This document shows positions 1 to 9,400 of a stretch of DNA of 32,542 nucleotides, in pieces (position 1 is the stretch's first letter; every line of letters starts with the position of its first letter). Source of the stretch: Rhodococcus_D sp039923155 (GTDB lineage Bacteria; Actinomycetota; Actinomycetes; Mycobacteriales; Mycobacteriaceae); contig JBDTDI010000213.1 in NCBI GenBank assembly GCA_039923155.1, positions 1 to 32,542 of the forward strand, in the 5' to 3' direction. Made by a program: the position numbers and the translations under genes. The notes below the pieces were generated by a model. It saw only the letters and a list, made by a program, of their open reading frames with translations. It was not told where the DNA came from and did no database searches.

Positions 1-1
1 G

Positions 2-352
2 GTGCACCGCGAGCTGTTCTTCGTCGGCGAGGATCCCCCGGAGCAGGACCACCACGTGGAGGCCCCGGTCGGTCCGGGGGCCGAGGTCACCGTGGTGCTG
101 GACGGCCGACGGACCATCTCCACCGTCGAACCGGGAGTGACCGTGCTCGACGGGGCGCAGCGCAACCGTCCCGACCTGCCGTTCGCCTGCAAGGGCGGGG
201 TGTGCGGCACCTGTCGGGCGCTGGTCACCGAGGGCGCGGTGACGATGCGCCGCAACTACGCGCTGGAGGACGCCGAGGTGGAGCAGGGTTACGTGCTGAC
301 CTGCCAGTCGATCCCCACCACCGACACGGTGACCGTCGACTTCGACTCCTGA
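2..352 (+). CDS. paaE: Phenylacetyl-CoA epoxidase reductase PaaE, C-terminal part
   Basis: This is the 3' end of a gene that begins before the window; the open frame runs in from the left edge. The 116 visible residues form a plant-type 2Fe-2S ferredoxin domain. Cys63, Cys68 and Cys71 lie in FACKGGVCGTC and Cys101 in LTCQS, the C-x4-C-x2-C...C cluster ligand pattern. The lead-in HRELFF and the ending TVTVDFDS are typical of PaaE. PaaE passes electrons from NAD(P)H through FAD and this cluster to the PaaABC di-iron oxygenase that epoxidises phenylacetyl-CoA in the cytoplasm. The FAD/NAD domain and the other paa genes would lie upstream, outside the window. Another ferredoxin-reductase-like oxygenase component is possible but less likely. 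Confidence 0.85.
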   Translation: MHRELFFVGEDPPEQDHHVEAPVGPGAEVTVVLDGRRTISTVEPGVTVLDGAQRNRPDLPFACKGGVCGTCRALVTEGAVTMRRNYALEDAEVEQGYVLTCQSIPTTDTVTVDFDS

Positions 353-362
353 CCGGGTTCGC

Positions 363-1298
363 TCAGCCGAGCGCGTCCTGAACCTCGGCGCAGACCTCGG
401 CCACCCCTTGACGAGCAGCCGGAACGAGGCCGGGCACCGAGAAGAAGCCGTGTGGGGCATCGACGTAGTCGGTGTGCCGGACCGGCACCCCCGCGTTGCG
501 CAGGGCCTGGGCGTAGCGACGGCCGTCGTCGCGGATGGGGTCGTGCTCGGCGGTGATGACCAGCGCCCGGGGCAGCCCGCTGAGGTCCGGGGCCAGCAGC
601 GGGGAGGCCAGCGGGTCACGGGGGTCACCGTCCGGGCCGAGGTAGTGGTCGGTGAACGCGTCCACCGCGGCCCGGGTGAGGAACGGGGCGTGCGCGTTGG
701 TGACCAGCGACGGTGACTGTTTCGTTAGGTCGGTGCCGGGGTAGATCAGCACCTGCAGGGCGATCGGGGGGCCCTCGTGGTCCCGTGCGTGCAGGGCCAG
801 GACGGCGGCGAGGTTGCCCCCGGCACTGTCGCCCATGACCACCACCCCGGCGGCGGCGGCGGGCAGTGCCGCCGCCCAACCGAGCCCGTCCACGCAGTCC
901 TGCAAGCCGGCCGGGAAGCGGTGTGCTGGGGCCAGCCGGTAGTCCATCGACACCACGAGAGCGCCGGTGCGCGACGCGACCGTGCTACACGTCCAGTCGT
1001 TGCCGTTGAGATCGCCGAGCACCCAGCCGCCTCCATGAGCGTTGATCACACATCCCCGCGGGGTGCGGCCGGTGGGGGAGTAGAGCCGAACCCGCAGGTC
1101 GCCGGAGCGGCCGGCGATGACGCGGTGACTGATGTCGACGCCCTCGGCAACCGCGCCGAAGACGAGGTCGCGCACGCGGTTGTGGCCGAGGTGGGTGGCT
1201 TGGGCGGTGGCGATGTCCACGTCGCTCATGCTGGTGATCTCGCCCCCGACGCGGCGGCGGGCGAGGTCGGCGAGACGGACACGGAGGCTGACGGTCAC
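363..1298 (-). CDS. Alpha/beta hydrolase, HSL-family esterase/lipase
   Basis: A 311-residue protein of the hormone-sensitive-lipase (family IV) esterases. The oxyanion-hole motif HGGG is at residues 88-91 and the nucleophile elbow GDSAG at 156-160, with Ser158. The likely acid is Asp253 in EHDPIRDDG and the base His283 in DAPHGFF. DYRLAPAHRFPA (119-130) is also diagnostic. Such enzymes cleave short-chain carboxylic esters in the cytoplasm; the substrate cannot be told from sequence. The start is GTG at 1298, with GGAGG about 11 nt upstream. The gene converges on paaE with only 10 bp between the stop codons. The second in-frame ATG, at SMSDVD (residue 24), is an alternative start. Confidence 0.9.
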   Translation of the reverse strand: MTVSLRVRLADLARRRVGGEITSMSDVDIATAQATHLGHNRVRDLVFGAVAEGVDISHRVIAGRSGDLRVRLYSPTGRTPRGCVINAHGGGWVLGDLNGNDWTCSTVASRTGALVVSMDYRLAPAHRFPAGLQDCVDGLGWAAALPAAAAGVVVMGDSAGGNLAAVLALHARDHEGPPIALQVLIYPGTDLTKQSPSLVTNAHAPFLTRAAVDAFTDHYLGPDGDPRDPLASPLLAPDLSGLPRALVITAEHDPIRDDGRRYAQALRNAGVPVRHTDYVDAPHGFFSVPGLVPAARQGVAEVCAEVQDALG

Positions 1299-1409
1299 CG
1301 CCGCATCATGCCTCCAGTGTCCTTGCGCTCATGTCGGAACGCCGCGGGAACGAGGCGTGAGAGCCAGCTCGACGACGGTGACGTGGGGTCGGTTGCCCGG
1401 ATGGCGAGA

Positions 1410-1718
1410 TCACCGGGAGGCGGTGGAGGCGGTGGAGGCGGCGATGGTCTGCCGCCGGCGCGACCCGACCCGGTGACCGAGCACGACCAGCCCGAGACCG
1501 ACCGCGAAGATGACGCCGGTGACCAGGCCGTACGGCCCCGGGAACTCGCCAGGGGTGAACGCGTCGCGCCCACCGTCCATCGCGTCCAGCAGCAGGTAGG
1601 TGGTCTGGAAGACGAACGCCCACAGGTAGACGACGGCGTAGGTGAGCAGGGCGGCTCGACGTGAGCGGAGCACCAGCCCGATCGGGAAGGCGAGGAGCAC
1701 CGTGATGATGGCGATCAT
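1410..1718 (-). CDS. Small membrane protein of unknown function
   Basis: A 102-residue hydrophobic protein with about three predicted membrane helices, near residues 1-18, 21-45 and 62-82, and a basic tail (GHRVGSRRRQ). It lies 9 bp after the stop of the next gene upstream on the same strand, so the two are probably one operon, perhaps forming a small membrane complex. A GAGGCG element precedes the ATG. The last codons repeat Ser-Thr-Ala because the DNA holds 9-bp repeats (GGTGGAGGC) near 1418-1442. I do not recognise a family. Confidence 0.6.
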   Translation of the reverse strand: MIAIITVLLAFPIGLVLRSRRAALLTYAVVYLWAFVFQTTYLLLDAMDGGRDAFTPGEFPGPYGLVTGVIFAVGLGLVVLGHRVGSRRRQTIAASTASTASR

Positions 1719-1727
1719 GTCGGCGCC

Positions 1728-2102
1728 TCAGTCCATGACCAGGTCGGCGGTGCGACGGGCCGGGGAGAGCATCAGCACGACCGACACGAGGGTCAGCACC
1801 ACGAACAGTGCGACCAGCACCTTGAGGCCGGACGGCACGTCGACGAAGAACGCCGGAAGCGATGTGATCATCGACAGGATGCGGGCCCCGGCGGCGATCC
1901 TGACGGCTCCGGGTTGGCGCCTCCACCAGGTGAGGACGACCGCGACGACGGTCACGACGCCGCTCAGAGCGCTAATCACGAGGATGCCGATCGGAGGACC
2001 GACCTCGCCATCGGGCGTGGGCGAGGCCAGCGCGCCGAGGTCGAGGACGCCGAGCAGGCCCGCCAGGACCAGCCCGACCCTGTTCTTGGTGTTGAGGATC
2101 AT
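1728..2102 (-). CDS. Four-helix membrane protein of unknown function
   Basis: A 124-residue protein with four predicted membrane helices, near residues 8-27, 37-60, 67-87 and 90-112. The last three are separated by short basic or acidic loops. The frame is open further upstream, but the ATG at 2102 is chosen because AAGGGAG sits just ahead of it and the upstream residues look non-coding. It is the first gene of a two-gene minus-strand unit and faces away from the response-regulator gene at 2257. That divergent layout makes it a possible target of the two-component system, which is inference only. No family is recognised. Confidence 0.65.
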   Translation of the reverse strand: MILNTKNRVGLVLAGLLGVLDLGALASPTPDGEVGPPIGILVISALSGVVTVVAVVLTWWRRQPGAVRIAAGARILSMITSLPAFFVDVPSGLKVLVALFVVLTLVSVVLMLSPARRTADLVMD

Positions 2103-2184
2103 CAGAGTCTCCCTTGCTGGAAAGTGATGCCTCCACCCTCGGTCGCCCCGTCGTCCGGGCACACCTGTGTGCCATCCCCATTGT

Positions 2185-2200
2185 CCGGGAGGATTCCCGG
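2185..2200. promoter_or_regulatory. Inverted repeat in the divergent promoter region
   Basis: CCGGGA-GGAT-TCCCGG is a perfect 6-bp inverted repeat with a 4-bp spacer. It lies in the 154-bp gap between the divergent membrane-protein and response-regulator genes. A related half-sequence, CCCGGGA, follows at 2219-2225. The symmetry would suit a dimeric LuxR-type regulator, possibly the adjacent one. The site could also be chance in GC-rich DNA. Confidence 0.3.
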
Positions 2201-2256
2201 TCCGAACAGGTGCTGTCACCCGGGATTGTGACGCCGTGGAGGGGCCACAATGGCGC

Positions 2257-2913
2257 ATGGACACCGAGAGGATCCGCGTCGTCATCGCCGACGACCACCC
2301 GGTCGTCCGCGGCGGGTTGCGGGCCCTGCTGGACTCCCTGCCCGGCTACGAGGTCGTCGCCGAGGCGGTCGACGGACAGGGCGCGGTGCGCGAGACCCAG
2401 CTCAACCGACCTGACGTGGTGCTGATGGACGTCCGCATGCCCGGCCTCGACGGGCTCGAGGCGACGCGGCGCATCCGCGCGGCCGTCCCCGGCGTCGCGG
2501 TGCTGGTGCTGACCATGTTCGACGACGACGCGACGGTGCTGGACGCGATGCGGGCCGGTGCGAATGGTTACCTGCTCAAGGGTGCCGGTCAGGACGAGAT
2601 CGACCGCGCGCTGCGGGCCGTCGTGTCGGGTGAGGCCATCTTCGGGCCCGAGGTGGCCGCCCGGGTGCTCGGGCACTTCACCCGACCGCCCCCGACGGCC
2701 GACCTGCCGTTCCCGGCCCTCACCGGCCGTGAGCGCGAGGTGCTCGAGCTCATGGCCGGGGGCCATCGCAACGCCGTGATCGCCGAGCGGCTGTTCCTGT
2801 CGCCCAAGACCGTGGCCAACCACGTCTCGGCGATCTTCGCCAAGCTCGCCGTCTCCGACCGACCGTCGGCGATCGTCCGGGCCCGGGACGAGGGCATGGG
2901 TCGCGTCCCGTGA
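2257..2913 (+). CDS. NarL/LuxR-family response regulator
   Basis: A 218-residue two-component response regulator. The receiver domain covers about residues 5-122, with acidic residues Asp12 and Asp13, the phospho-acceptor Asp58 in LMDVRMPG and the conserved Lys108 in YLLKG. A LuxR-type helix-turn-helix follows at about 156-211 (LTGREREVLELMAGG...LSPKTVANHVSAIFAKL). It is a DNA-binding transcription factor controlled by the kinase encoded next. The ATG at 2257 is chosen because the receiver fold starts right there (RIRVVIADDHP) and GGAGGGG lies upstream. Its stop overlaps the kinase start, so the two are translationally coupled. Its targets are unknown; the divergent small membrane genes are candidates. 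Confidence 0.93.
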   Translation: MDTERIRVVIADDHPVVRGGLRALLDSLPGYEVVAEAVDGQGAVRETQLNRPDVVLMDVRMPGLDGLEATRRIRAAVPGVAVLVLTMFDDDATVLDAMRAGANGYLLKGAGQDEIDRALRAVVSGEAIFGPEVAARVLGHFTRPPPTADLPFPALTGREREVLELMAGGHRNAVIAERLFLSPKTVANHVSAIFAKLAVSDRPSAIVRARDEGMGRVP

Positions 2914-4658
2914 TGCCCTGGTCGCTCGCCGTGGGGCTCGTGGTGCTGGGCGTCGTCAGCGGGGCGAGCGGGACCGTCATGCTCGGATCTCGTCGGGCCA
3001 CGACCAGTGCTGCCCTGCTGATCGCCTCGGGCGTGGCGGTCGTCCTCGGTGTCGTCGTGGACTTCGTCGACGCGTCGGTGCCGGCGGCCCCCGCGCTCGT
3101 CGCCGCGGCCCTCCTCGCGGGCCTGCCCCTGGCGGCCACGACTTATCCGCGGTGGTCCTGGCGCCACCCGGTCGACTTCGTCGCGATCGCAGCGGTGGCG
3201 GGCGCGGGGCTGGTCGCGGTGACGCAGCACGACACCCCCGCGATCGTCGAGCCGATGGGCTTCGTCATCGTGCTGGTGCTGCTGACCCACACCTGGTGGA
3301 AGCTGGAGACCTCCACCGGCCAGGACCGCACGGCGCTGATGTGGTTCGCGGTGGCGAGCGGTGCGGCCGCTTTCGTCGCCGGGCTGGTGGTGTTCGCCTC
3401 CGAGGACCACGGCGTGAGATTCGTCGTGGCGGGTCTGTTCAGCGTGGTCGGGCCCGCGATGGCGGTCGGTGTCCTGCGCCCGGAGCTGCTCGACGTGCGA
3501 GGGCTCATCGTGTGGGGCGTCGTGGTGTTCGTCGCCCTGACTGCCTACCTGGCGACGTTCGTCGGCATCGTGTCGTCGCTGGACGCGCTCGGCACGCCCT
3601 CGCTCGCGCCTGGCGCCCTCGGGCTGGTCGGCGCCACGTGCGCGCTCGGTTTCCACCCGCTCATGGTGGTGATGCGCGGCGTGGTCGATCAGCTGCTGTT
3701 CGGCGACCGCCCGGACCCGCTGGTGGCCGCGACCCGGGTGGTCGACCGGATCGGTGCCGACCCGGTGCTGGCCCTGCGTGCGATCCGCGAAGCGCTGGTG
3801 CTGCCGTACGCGTCGCTGCGCGCCGAGGGGGCCACCCTGGCGACGTCCGGCACCGAGGTCACCCACACCCGCACGCTGCCGCTACGCCTTGGTGGCGACT
3901 CCGTCGGCGAGGTCGTGGTCGGCCTGCGGGCGGGCGAGCTGGGGCTGGCCGCACCCGACGAGCAGGTCCTGCGCATCGTCGCGCCGCTGCTGGCCCAGAC
4001 GTTGAGATCACGGGCGCTGGCCGCCGATCTACAGGAGTCCAGGGGTGCCGCGATCGCGGCGATCGAGGACGAGCGCCGCCGTCTGCGCCGCGATCTCCAC
4101 GACGGGCTCGGTCCGACCCTGAGCGGCGTCGCGTTCACCGCCGACGCGGCGCGCAACCACCTGCGCACCAACCCCGCGAGGGCCGACGACCTGCTCGCAA
4201 GGCTGCGCGCCGACACCGCCGGCGCGATCACCGAGATCCGTCGCCTGGTGGAGGGTCTCCGTCCGCCCGCGCTGGACGAGCTCGGGTTGGTGGCGGCGGT
4301 CCGCCAGCATGCGGCATCGCTGCACACCGACGGCGGGGACTCCCTGATGGTCACGGTCACCGCGCCCAGGGCCATGCCGGAGCTGTCCGCCGCGACCGAG
4401 GTGGCCGGCTACCGGATCGTCGTCGAGGCACTGACCAACGTGGCCCGTCACTCCACCGCCACGTCGGCCAGGGTCGAGGTCACCGTGGACGGACCGGCGC
4501 TGCGACTCGAGGTCGGCGACGACGGGCGCGCGGCCGCCGACTGGCATCCGGGCGTCGGCATGGCCTCGATGCGTGAGCGGGCCGAGCAGGTCGGGGGCAC
4601 CCTGACCGCTGTCCTGGGGGATGACGGCGGGCGTGTGGTCGCCGTCATCCCGCTGTGA
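2910..4658 (+). CDS. Sensor histidine kinase, NarX/DesK-like (HisKA_3)
   Basis: A 582-residue membrane sensor kinase. The first 260 residues hold several hydrophobic helices and no large extracellular domain, so it may sense a membrane or intracellular signal. A degenerate GAF-like region lies around residues 270-370. The dimerisation/phospho-acceptor motif is RRLRRDLHDGLGPTLSG with His397. The ATPase domain has an N box (EALTNVARHS, about 507-516) and a G-box-like stretch (GDDGR...GVGMASMRERAEQVGG). The start is GTG at 2910 or ATG at 2913; both overlap the regulator's TGA. It phosphorylates the regulator encoded just upstream. The stimulus is unknown. Confidence 0.92.
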   Translation: MMPWSLAVGLVVLGVVSGASGTVMLGSRRATTSAALLIASGVAVVLGVVVDFVDASVPAAPALVAAALLAGLPLAATTYPRWSWRHPVDFVAIAAVAGAGLVAVTQHDTPAIVEPMGFVIVLVLLTHTWWKLETSTGQDRTALMWFAVASGAAAFVAGLVVFASEDHGVRFVVAGLFSVVGPAMAVGVLRPELLDVRGLIVWGVVVFVALTAYLATFVGIVSSLDALGTPSLAPGALGLVGATCALGFHPLMVVMRGVVDQLLFGDRPDPLVAATRVVDRIGADPVLALRAIREALVLPYASLRAEGATLATSGTEVTHTRTLPLRLGGDSVGEVVVGLRAGELGLAAPDEQVLRIVAPLLAQTLRSRALAADLQESRGAAIAAIEDERRRLRRDLHDGLGPTLSGVAFTADAARNHLRTNPARADDLLARLRADTAGAITEIRRLVEGLRPPALDELGLVAAVRQHAASLHTDGGDSLMVTVTAPRAMPELSAATEVAGYRIVVEALTNVARHSTATSARVEVTVDGPALRLEVGDDGRAAADWHPGVGMASMRERAEQVGGTLTAVLGDDGGRVVAVIPL

Positions 4659-4728
4659 CGTCGTCGACCGGTGCGGTGGTGCCTGGCCGCGGATGACTAC
4701 CCACCCGGCGGCGAGCTGGACGACACGA

Positions 4729-6480
4729 TCACGGTCGGACGGCGAGGTCGGAGCGCAGCCCCGACTCGGCCTCGCCCCGTCCGACCAGCACCCGACGTTC
4801 GATCCACGAGGCCCACGAGCCATCACCGCGCCGGCAGAGGACGGGGCTGCGCTGGATCCGCACGCCTTCCCGGGGCACCTCGGCCGACTCCAGCCAGCGG
4901 TGCTCCTCGCCCCGGAGCAGGGTGCCAGCTGGCTCGACGTCGGCGGGGTCGCCCCGTTCGTCATAGCGACGCACGTGTCCGCGCACCAGCGCCACCGCGG
5001 TGTCCAGGCCCTCCTCCACGCTGCGGACCCGCGGCAGGTACGGCGTCCACGTCTGCGGCACCTCCGTCATCAGCTCGTAGCCGAGGACGGTCTCAGCGCC
5101 CTGTGGCGTGGGGGGAGTGCGTCGCGCCGGGGGTCCGGACATCGGCATGACCGGGTCGCCGCCGGGGCCGGCAACGAGGTGCTCGACCGCCCAGACGAGG
5201 TTGGCCGACTCATCCCGGAGGAAGCCGACGTCCTCGACCGGACCGCCGCGCAGGGTGCTGGCGGATGCCGGTGTCACGAGAAGGCCTTCGAGGCCCGCCT
5301 GCCGGTGCGCCGACTCGGTCACCGCGAACATCCGCCACCTGGACGTGTCCGCTCCGGAGGTGTCGACCACCCACGTGGTGCCGAAGGTGTCGTTGTAGGT
5401 GACCTCGTCGAGGGTGACGACGCATCCGCAAGGGACGTCGACGGGCACGACGAGCCAGTCCCCACCGTGAACCAGGGCGCACTCGACCACGAGCAGGCGG
5501 GCGAGCTCGTGCGGGTCGGCCCACACCGAGCCGAGGTCGACGCGGCCGTCCTCCAGCTCCCAGAACCGGGACGCCGGCATCCCCGGGAACTGCAGCGGCG
5601 TCGCCACCAGGGTTCGGTCCAGCGACCGCGAGGCGGCGTCGGAGGGTGGGGGCACGGCGATCCCCCCGGCCGGCTCGAGGTCGACCGTGGACCACGACAC
5701 GTCGCCGCCGGGGTGGGCCGGTGCGGTGAGGACCCGGGTCGGGGTCGCGAGCGCGAACTGGTGTTCCAGACGCGGTCCGACCCAGGACCCGTCGTGGGTG
5801 TTCTCGGGCAGCACCTCGGCGCGAACCCAGGCCAGCCAGTGGGCCAACGATGCCTCAGCGCGTGCCTGGCCGGCCACGCCCGCGCGCAGAGAGGTGCGCC
5901 ACCACCCCGGTCGGTCGGGCTGCGCCTCGAACGCCTCCAGCACCGCCGCGAGGTCGAGCGCGCGGCGAGACAGACAGGCCCCGAGCGGAGACCAGGTGTC
6001 AGGTACGAGCGCGGTGTGCGGGGACGCCGCCGGGATCGCTGCGGGCGGCGCGCCGAACCGGTCGTGGAGCGCCCGCGCGGCACCGTCCTCCCCGAGGTCC
6101 TCCAGGGTCTCGAGCAACGACCAGCCCGCGAGCGCCAGCTCGCGGGCACTGGGCGACGAGGACGTCTCCGCGAGGACGAGCTCCTCCAGCGCGATCCCGG
6201 GTGGAAGGGGGCGCCAGTCGGCGTCGGTGGACGGGCCGGGCCGCCAGGCCACCAGCGGTTCAGCGGTGGCCAGCACTCGCACCGTCAGCGGGGTTCCGGT
6301 GTCCTCGCCCGCGAGCTCTCCGAGCTGCCACTGGCGAGCGAGCAGCCACAGCGGGTCCCAGACCTCGGCGCGCAGCCCGGTGGCGGGGTCTCCGCTGACC
6401 GACTGGGGCTCCAGACGGGTGGACATCGGGGGACCCAGCGTGCTCTGGAGCGGAAACGCCACCTTCCGAAACAACACCAT
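4729..6480 (-). CDS. Conserved protein of the DUF6603 operon (gene 4, RQWQ motif)
   Basis: A 583-residue protein, last in a four-gene operon. Its N-terminus carries WDPLWLLARQWQLGELAGED (about residues 42-61). Its C-terminus carries a Pro-rich segment near YELMTEVPQTWTPYLPRV, then EVPREGVRIQRSP and a closing GRGEAESGLRSD. From memory these two end motifs are conserved in a family of uncharacterised bacterial proteins found as neighbours; I know of no function. No signal peptide or membrane helix is visible, so it should be cytoplasmic. The ATG at 6480 is preceded by GAGGAGGGCGAC, the strongest ribosome site in the operon, 10 bp after the upstream stop. This may give it independent or higher expression than the genes before it. 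Confidence 0.85.
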   Translation of the reverse strand: MVLFRKVAFPLQSTLGPPMSTRLEPQSVSGDPATGLRAEVWDPLWLLARQWQLGELAGEDTGTPLTVRVLATAEPLVAWRPGPSTDADWRPLPPGIALEELVLAETSSSPSARELALAGWSLLETLEDLGEDGAARALHDRFGAPPAAIPAASPHTALVPDTWSPLGACLSRRALDLAAVLEAFEAQPDRPGWWRTSLRAGVAGQARAEASLAHWLAWVRAEVLPENTHDGSWVGPRLEHQFALATPTRVLTAPAHPGGDVSWSTVDLEPAGGIAVPPPSDAASRSLDRTLVATPLQFPGMPASRFWELEDGRVDLGSVWADPHELARLLVVECALVHGGDWLVVPVDVPCGCVVTLDEVTYNDTFGTTWVVDTSGADTSRWRMFAVTESAHRQAGLEGLLVTPASASTLRGGPVEDVGFLRDESANLVWAVEHLVAGPGGDPVMPMSGPPARRTPPTPQGAETVLGYELMTEVPQTWTPYLPRVRSVEEGLDTAVALVRGHVRRYDERGDPADVEPAGTLLRGEEHRWLESAEVPREGVRIQRSPVLCRRGDGSWASWIERRVLVGRGEAESGLRSDLAVRP

Positions 6481-6490
6481 GTCGCCCTCC

Positions 6491-9400
6491 TCAGTCCGTG
6501 AAGCTGACGAACACGGGCGTCGCCCGGGCGTCAACCCTCGTCGTGAGCAGCTTCGGGTCGATGACGCGCTCGCCCTGCAGCGACCAGTGCTCCACGGTGA
6601 TCGCGGGAAGGATCGACCCGGCCAGTGGCAACCGCTCGAGGGTCACCAACCGCTGCCGCGCCAGCTCGCGGGTGCTGTTCACGAGAGCGAGCACCCGCTC
6701 CTCGGTCCAGGGGCCCCCGTCGGGGGTCACTCCCAGCAGCCACACCTGCGCGGCGCGCGCGTCCGGGCCGTTGGCGTGCACGGCCAGACCGGTGGTGGCG
6801 ATCTCTTCTGGCGCGGGTTGCTCCTCGCCCTCGACCGGTGCGGAGGTCGTGTCGTCGCGCACCGACCGGCGCCGGGGGAGTGCCTCGTGCCAGCCGTCCA
6901 CCACCAGCCCGCAACACGAGTCGGCGGGGTGGAGCCCGGCGGTGATCTCGACGACGAGGGAGGTGTGCGAACCCGGGGCCAGACCCTCCGGCAGGTGCTC
7001 GCCGAGCCAGCCGCTGGAGCCCAGGGTCACGGCGCGGACGGCGACCCGACGGCCGGCGGCAGCTCGTTGCATCGAGACCTCGGTGTAGCCGCGCACGGCG
7101 CGGCGGACCCGGGAGTGCCGGGCCAGCCACGCCCGCACAGCCGTGCGGCCCTCACCGTCGTCGCCATCCCAGGCGGCGGTGAGCGGTTCGAGGGCTCCGC
7201 CGGAGAGCAGCGGCACCGGCACCGGCAGGTCCGAGCCGGTGAGTCCCTTCCCGACGGCGACGACGTCGGCCGCTGCAGCGCCATCGACGAGGCGGCTCTC
7301 GGCCGTCGTGATGCGCCGTCGCGCCTCGTCCTGTGCGGCGGTGACGAGAGCCTCGAGCAGGGCGTCGTCGACCGGCTGTGTGTCGCCGATGCCGAAGGCC
7401 GCCAAGGCGTCCAGCACCTCCCGCTCACTCGCCGCGAGCGGCACCGCCGCGAGCACCCGAAGCTCCTCGAGCAGGCGGCCCAGGTCCGCACGCCACGCGT
7501 TCCAGTCTTCGAGGGCATTCACCGCGCCCCCTGGCGCCCCCGTGTCCGGCGTCGAGCGGAGGGGGTCGCGGCGGGCATCGTGGACCAGGTCGGCGGGCTC
7601 GAGTGGGCGGGCCTGGGTCAGGAGGGCGTGCGTGCCGGCTGCGAGCTGCCAGGCCTCCCCGAGGGTGCTCTGGTTCGGTGCGAGCCCGTCTGGACGGTCA
7701 GTGAGGGGCTCGGACTCCAGCTGCTGGTCGTCACGACGGGCCTTGTCCCAGAACGCCGCCAAGCCGACCCGACCAGCGCCGGCCACCTCGACGACGTCCA
7801 ACGCGCCGACCTTCAGGGTGTCCAACGTGCGTCCACCACTGGAGACGAGGATCCGGTCCGCCGGGCCGAGCACCGCGCGGCACCAGGACTCGAGCCGCGG
7901 GTTGGCCCGGGCCCGTGGCGTGCCCGCCCAACCGTGCCCTTCCGCAGCTCCGTTCGCCTCGCCCGTGGGTCCGGTCGGCAGCAGGACGACGAGGCGGTGC
8001 GACAGGCCCGCCCGGTCCGGTGGCGGCTCGCACACCTCGGGTTCCGGGGGGAGCCCGTCGCCCGAGAGGGCGTCCATCGCGGCTGCGGCCCGGGCCGGGT
8101 TGCCCGCGACGACCTGGTGGACACCCTCGGCCAGGAGCAGGTCGCCGATGGCGTCGAGCAGCTCGGCCAACCGCGACAGGAGGGAGGTGACGACCCCCTT
8201 CTCGCCGCCCGTCGGCTCGTCCCAGGCCGCGCTGTAGCGTGCCAGCGCGGCTGGGGGTGTGCGGAGCCGCTCCAGCACGTCGGGTGGGTCGATCTCCAGC
8301 AGGCGCACGCCGTCGACGACCTGGGAGGCGGCGAGGGTCTCGACGCCGAGATCGACGACGCCCTCCGCGACCCGGTCGACCTCCTTCGCGGCGACCGTCG
8401 GCGCCATCGCCCGCAGCGGTGCGACGAAGCGGTTCAGCCGTGGACCGGCCGCAGCGACCCACCGCTCGAAGCGGTAGCCGAGGAGGGCACCGAGCTCTTG
8501 TCCGGTGCGCATCCCGGACAGCACCTCGAGGGCCTCACGGACCCGGCTGCTCGACAGGTCCATCTCCAGGGCCTTGTCGGCCTCGTCCCCGGGGGCGTGG
8601 GCCAGCCGGGCACCACGCAGCACCGCAGCGGTGGCCGCGTGCGCCAGGCCCGGGGCGTGCACCACCCCTCCGCGACCGGCTGGTTGCCGATTCGGTGCGC
8701 CGGGCTCCGCGGGCCCGCTGCGCCGCACGAGCACGATGTCCTCCACGAAGCCGAACGAGCCGACCGCCATCCCGGTGGGTCGGGCGGCCCGCACCTGGCG
8801 CAGCCGTTCGGTGGCGACCGAGGTGACCCAGGCGTCGAGACGGTGCGACGCGCAGTCGAGGGTCTCGGCGAGCAGCGCGCTGCGGTCGGCAGGGTCCATC
8901 ACCCCGGCGATGGTGCGCACGGCCTTGAGCACGTCGTTCCGCACGATGACCGCTCGGAGGAAGGAGCACAGCTCCTCGACACCGCCCTCGTCGTCCGCCG
9001 GTCGGAACACCGGGTCCAGGGCCGCGAGGGGGTGGGCCCACACGGTCGGCAGGTCGGCCTCGCTGCGACGCTGCTCGATGGCGACGAGGGCCGCGGCGGC
9101 GTGCTTGTTGCCGGGCGCGCCGTCGACGAAGCCGTCGATGGCCTCGATGGCCAGCTGGGCTGCGTCGTCCCCGATGATCCCCCGCAGCCGCCCGTCCAGC
9201 CGGCGCCGCAGGACGAGGACCCCCTCGCCGGCTCGGAAGGAGTCGACCGCGACGCGCACGCCATCCACGGCGAGCGACAACAGGACCTGCAGAACGCTGG
9301 AGTCACCTGCTCGTCCCTCCTCCACCAGAGCGGTCAGCGCGTCCGGGTCGTCGTCGGCGACGAGCGGCAGCCCGAGCGTGCGGTCGATGCCCATGACGCT

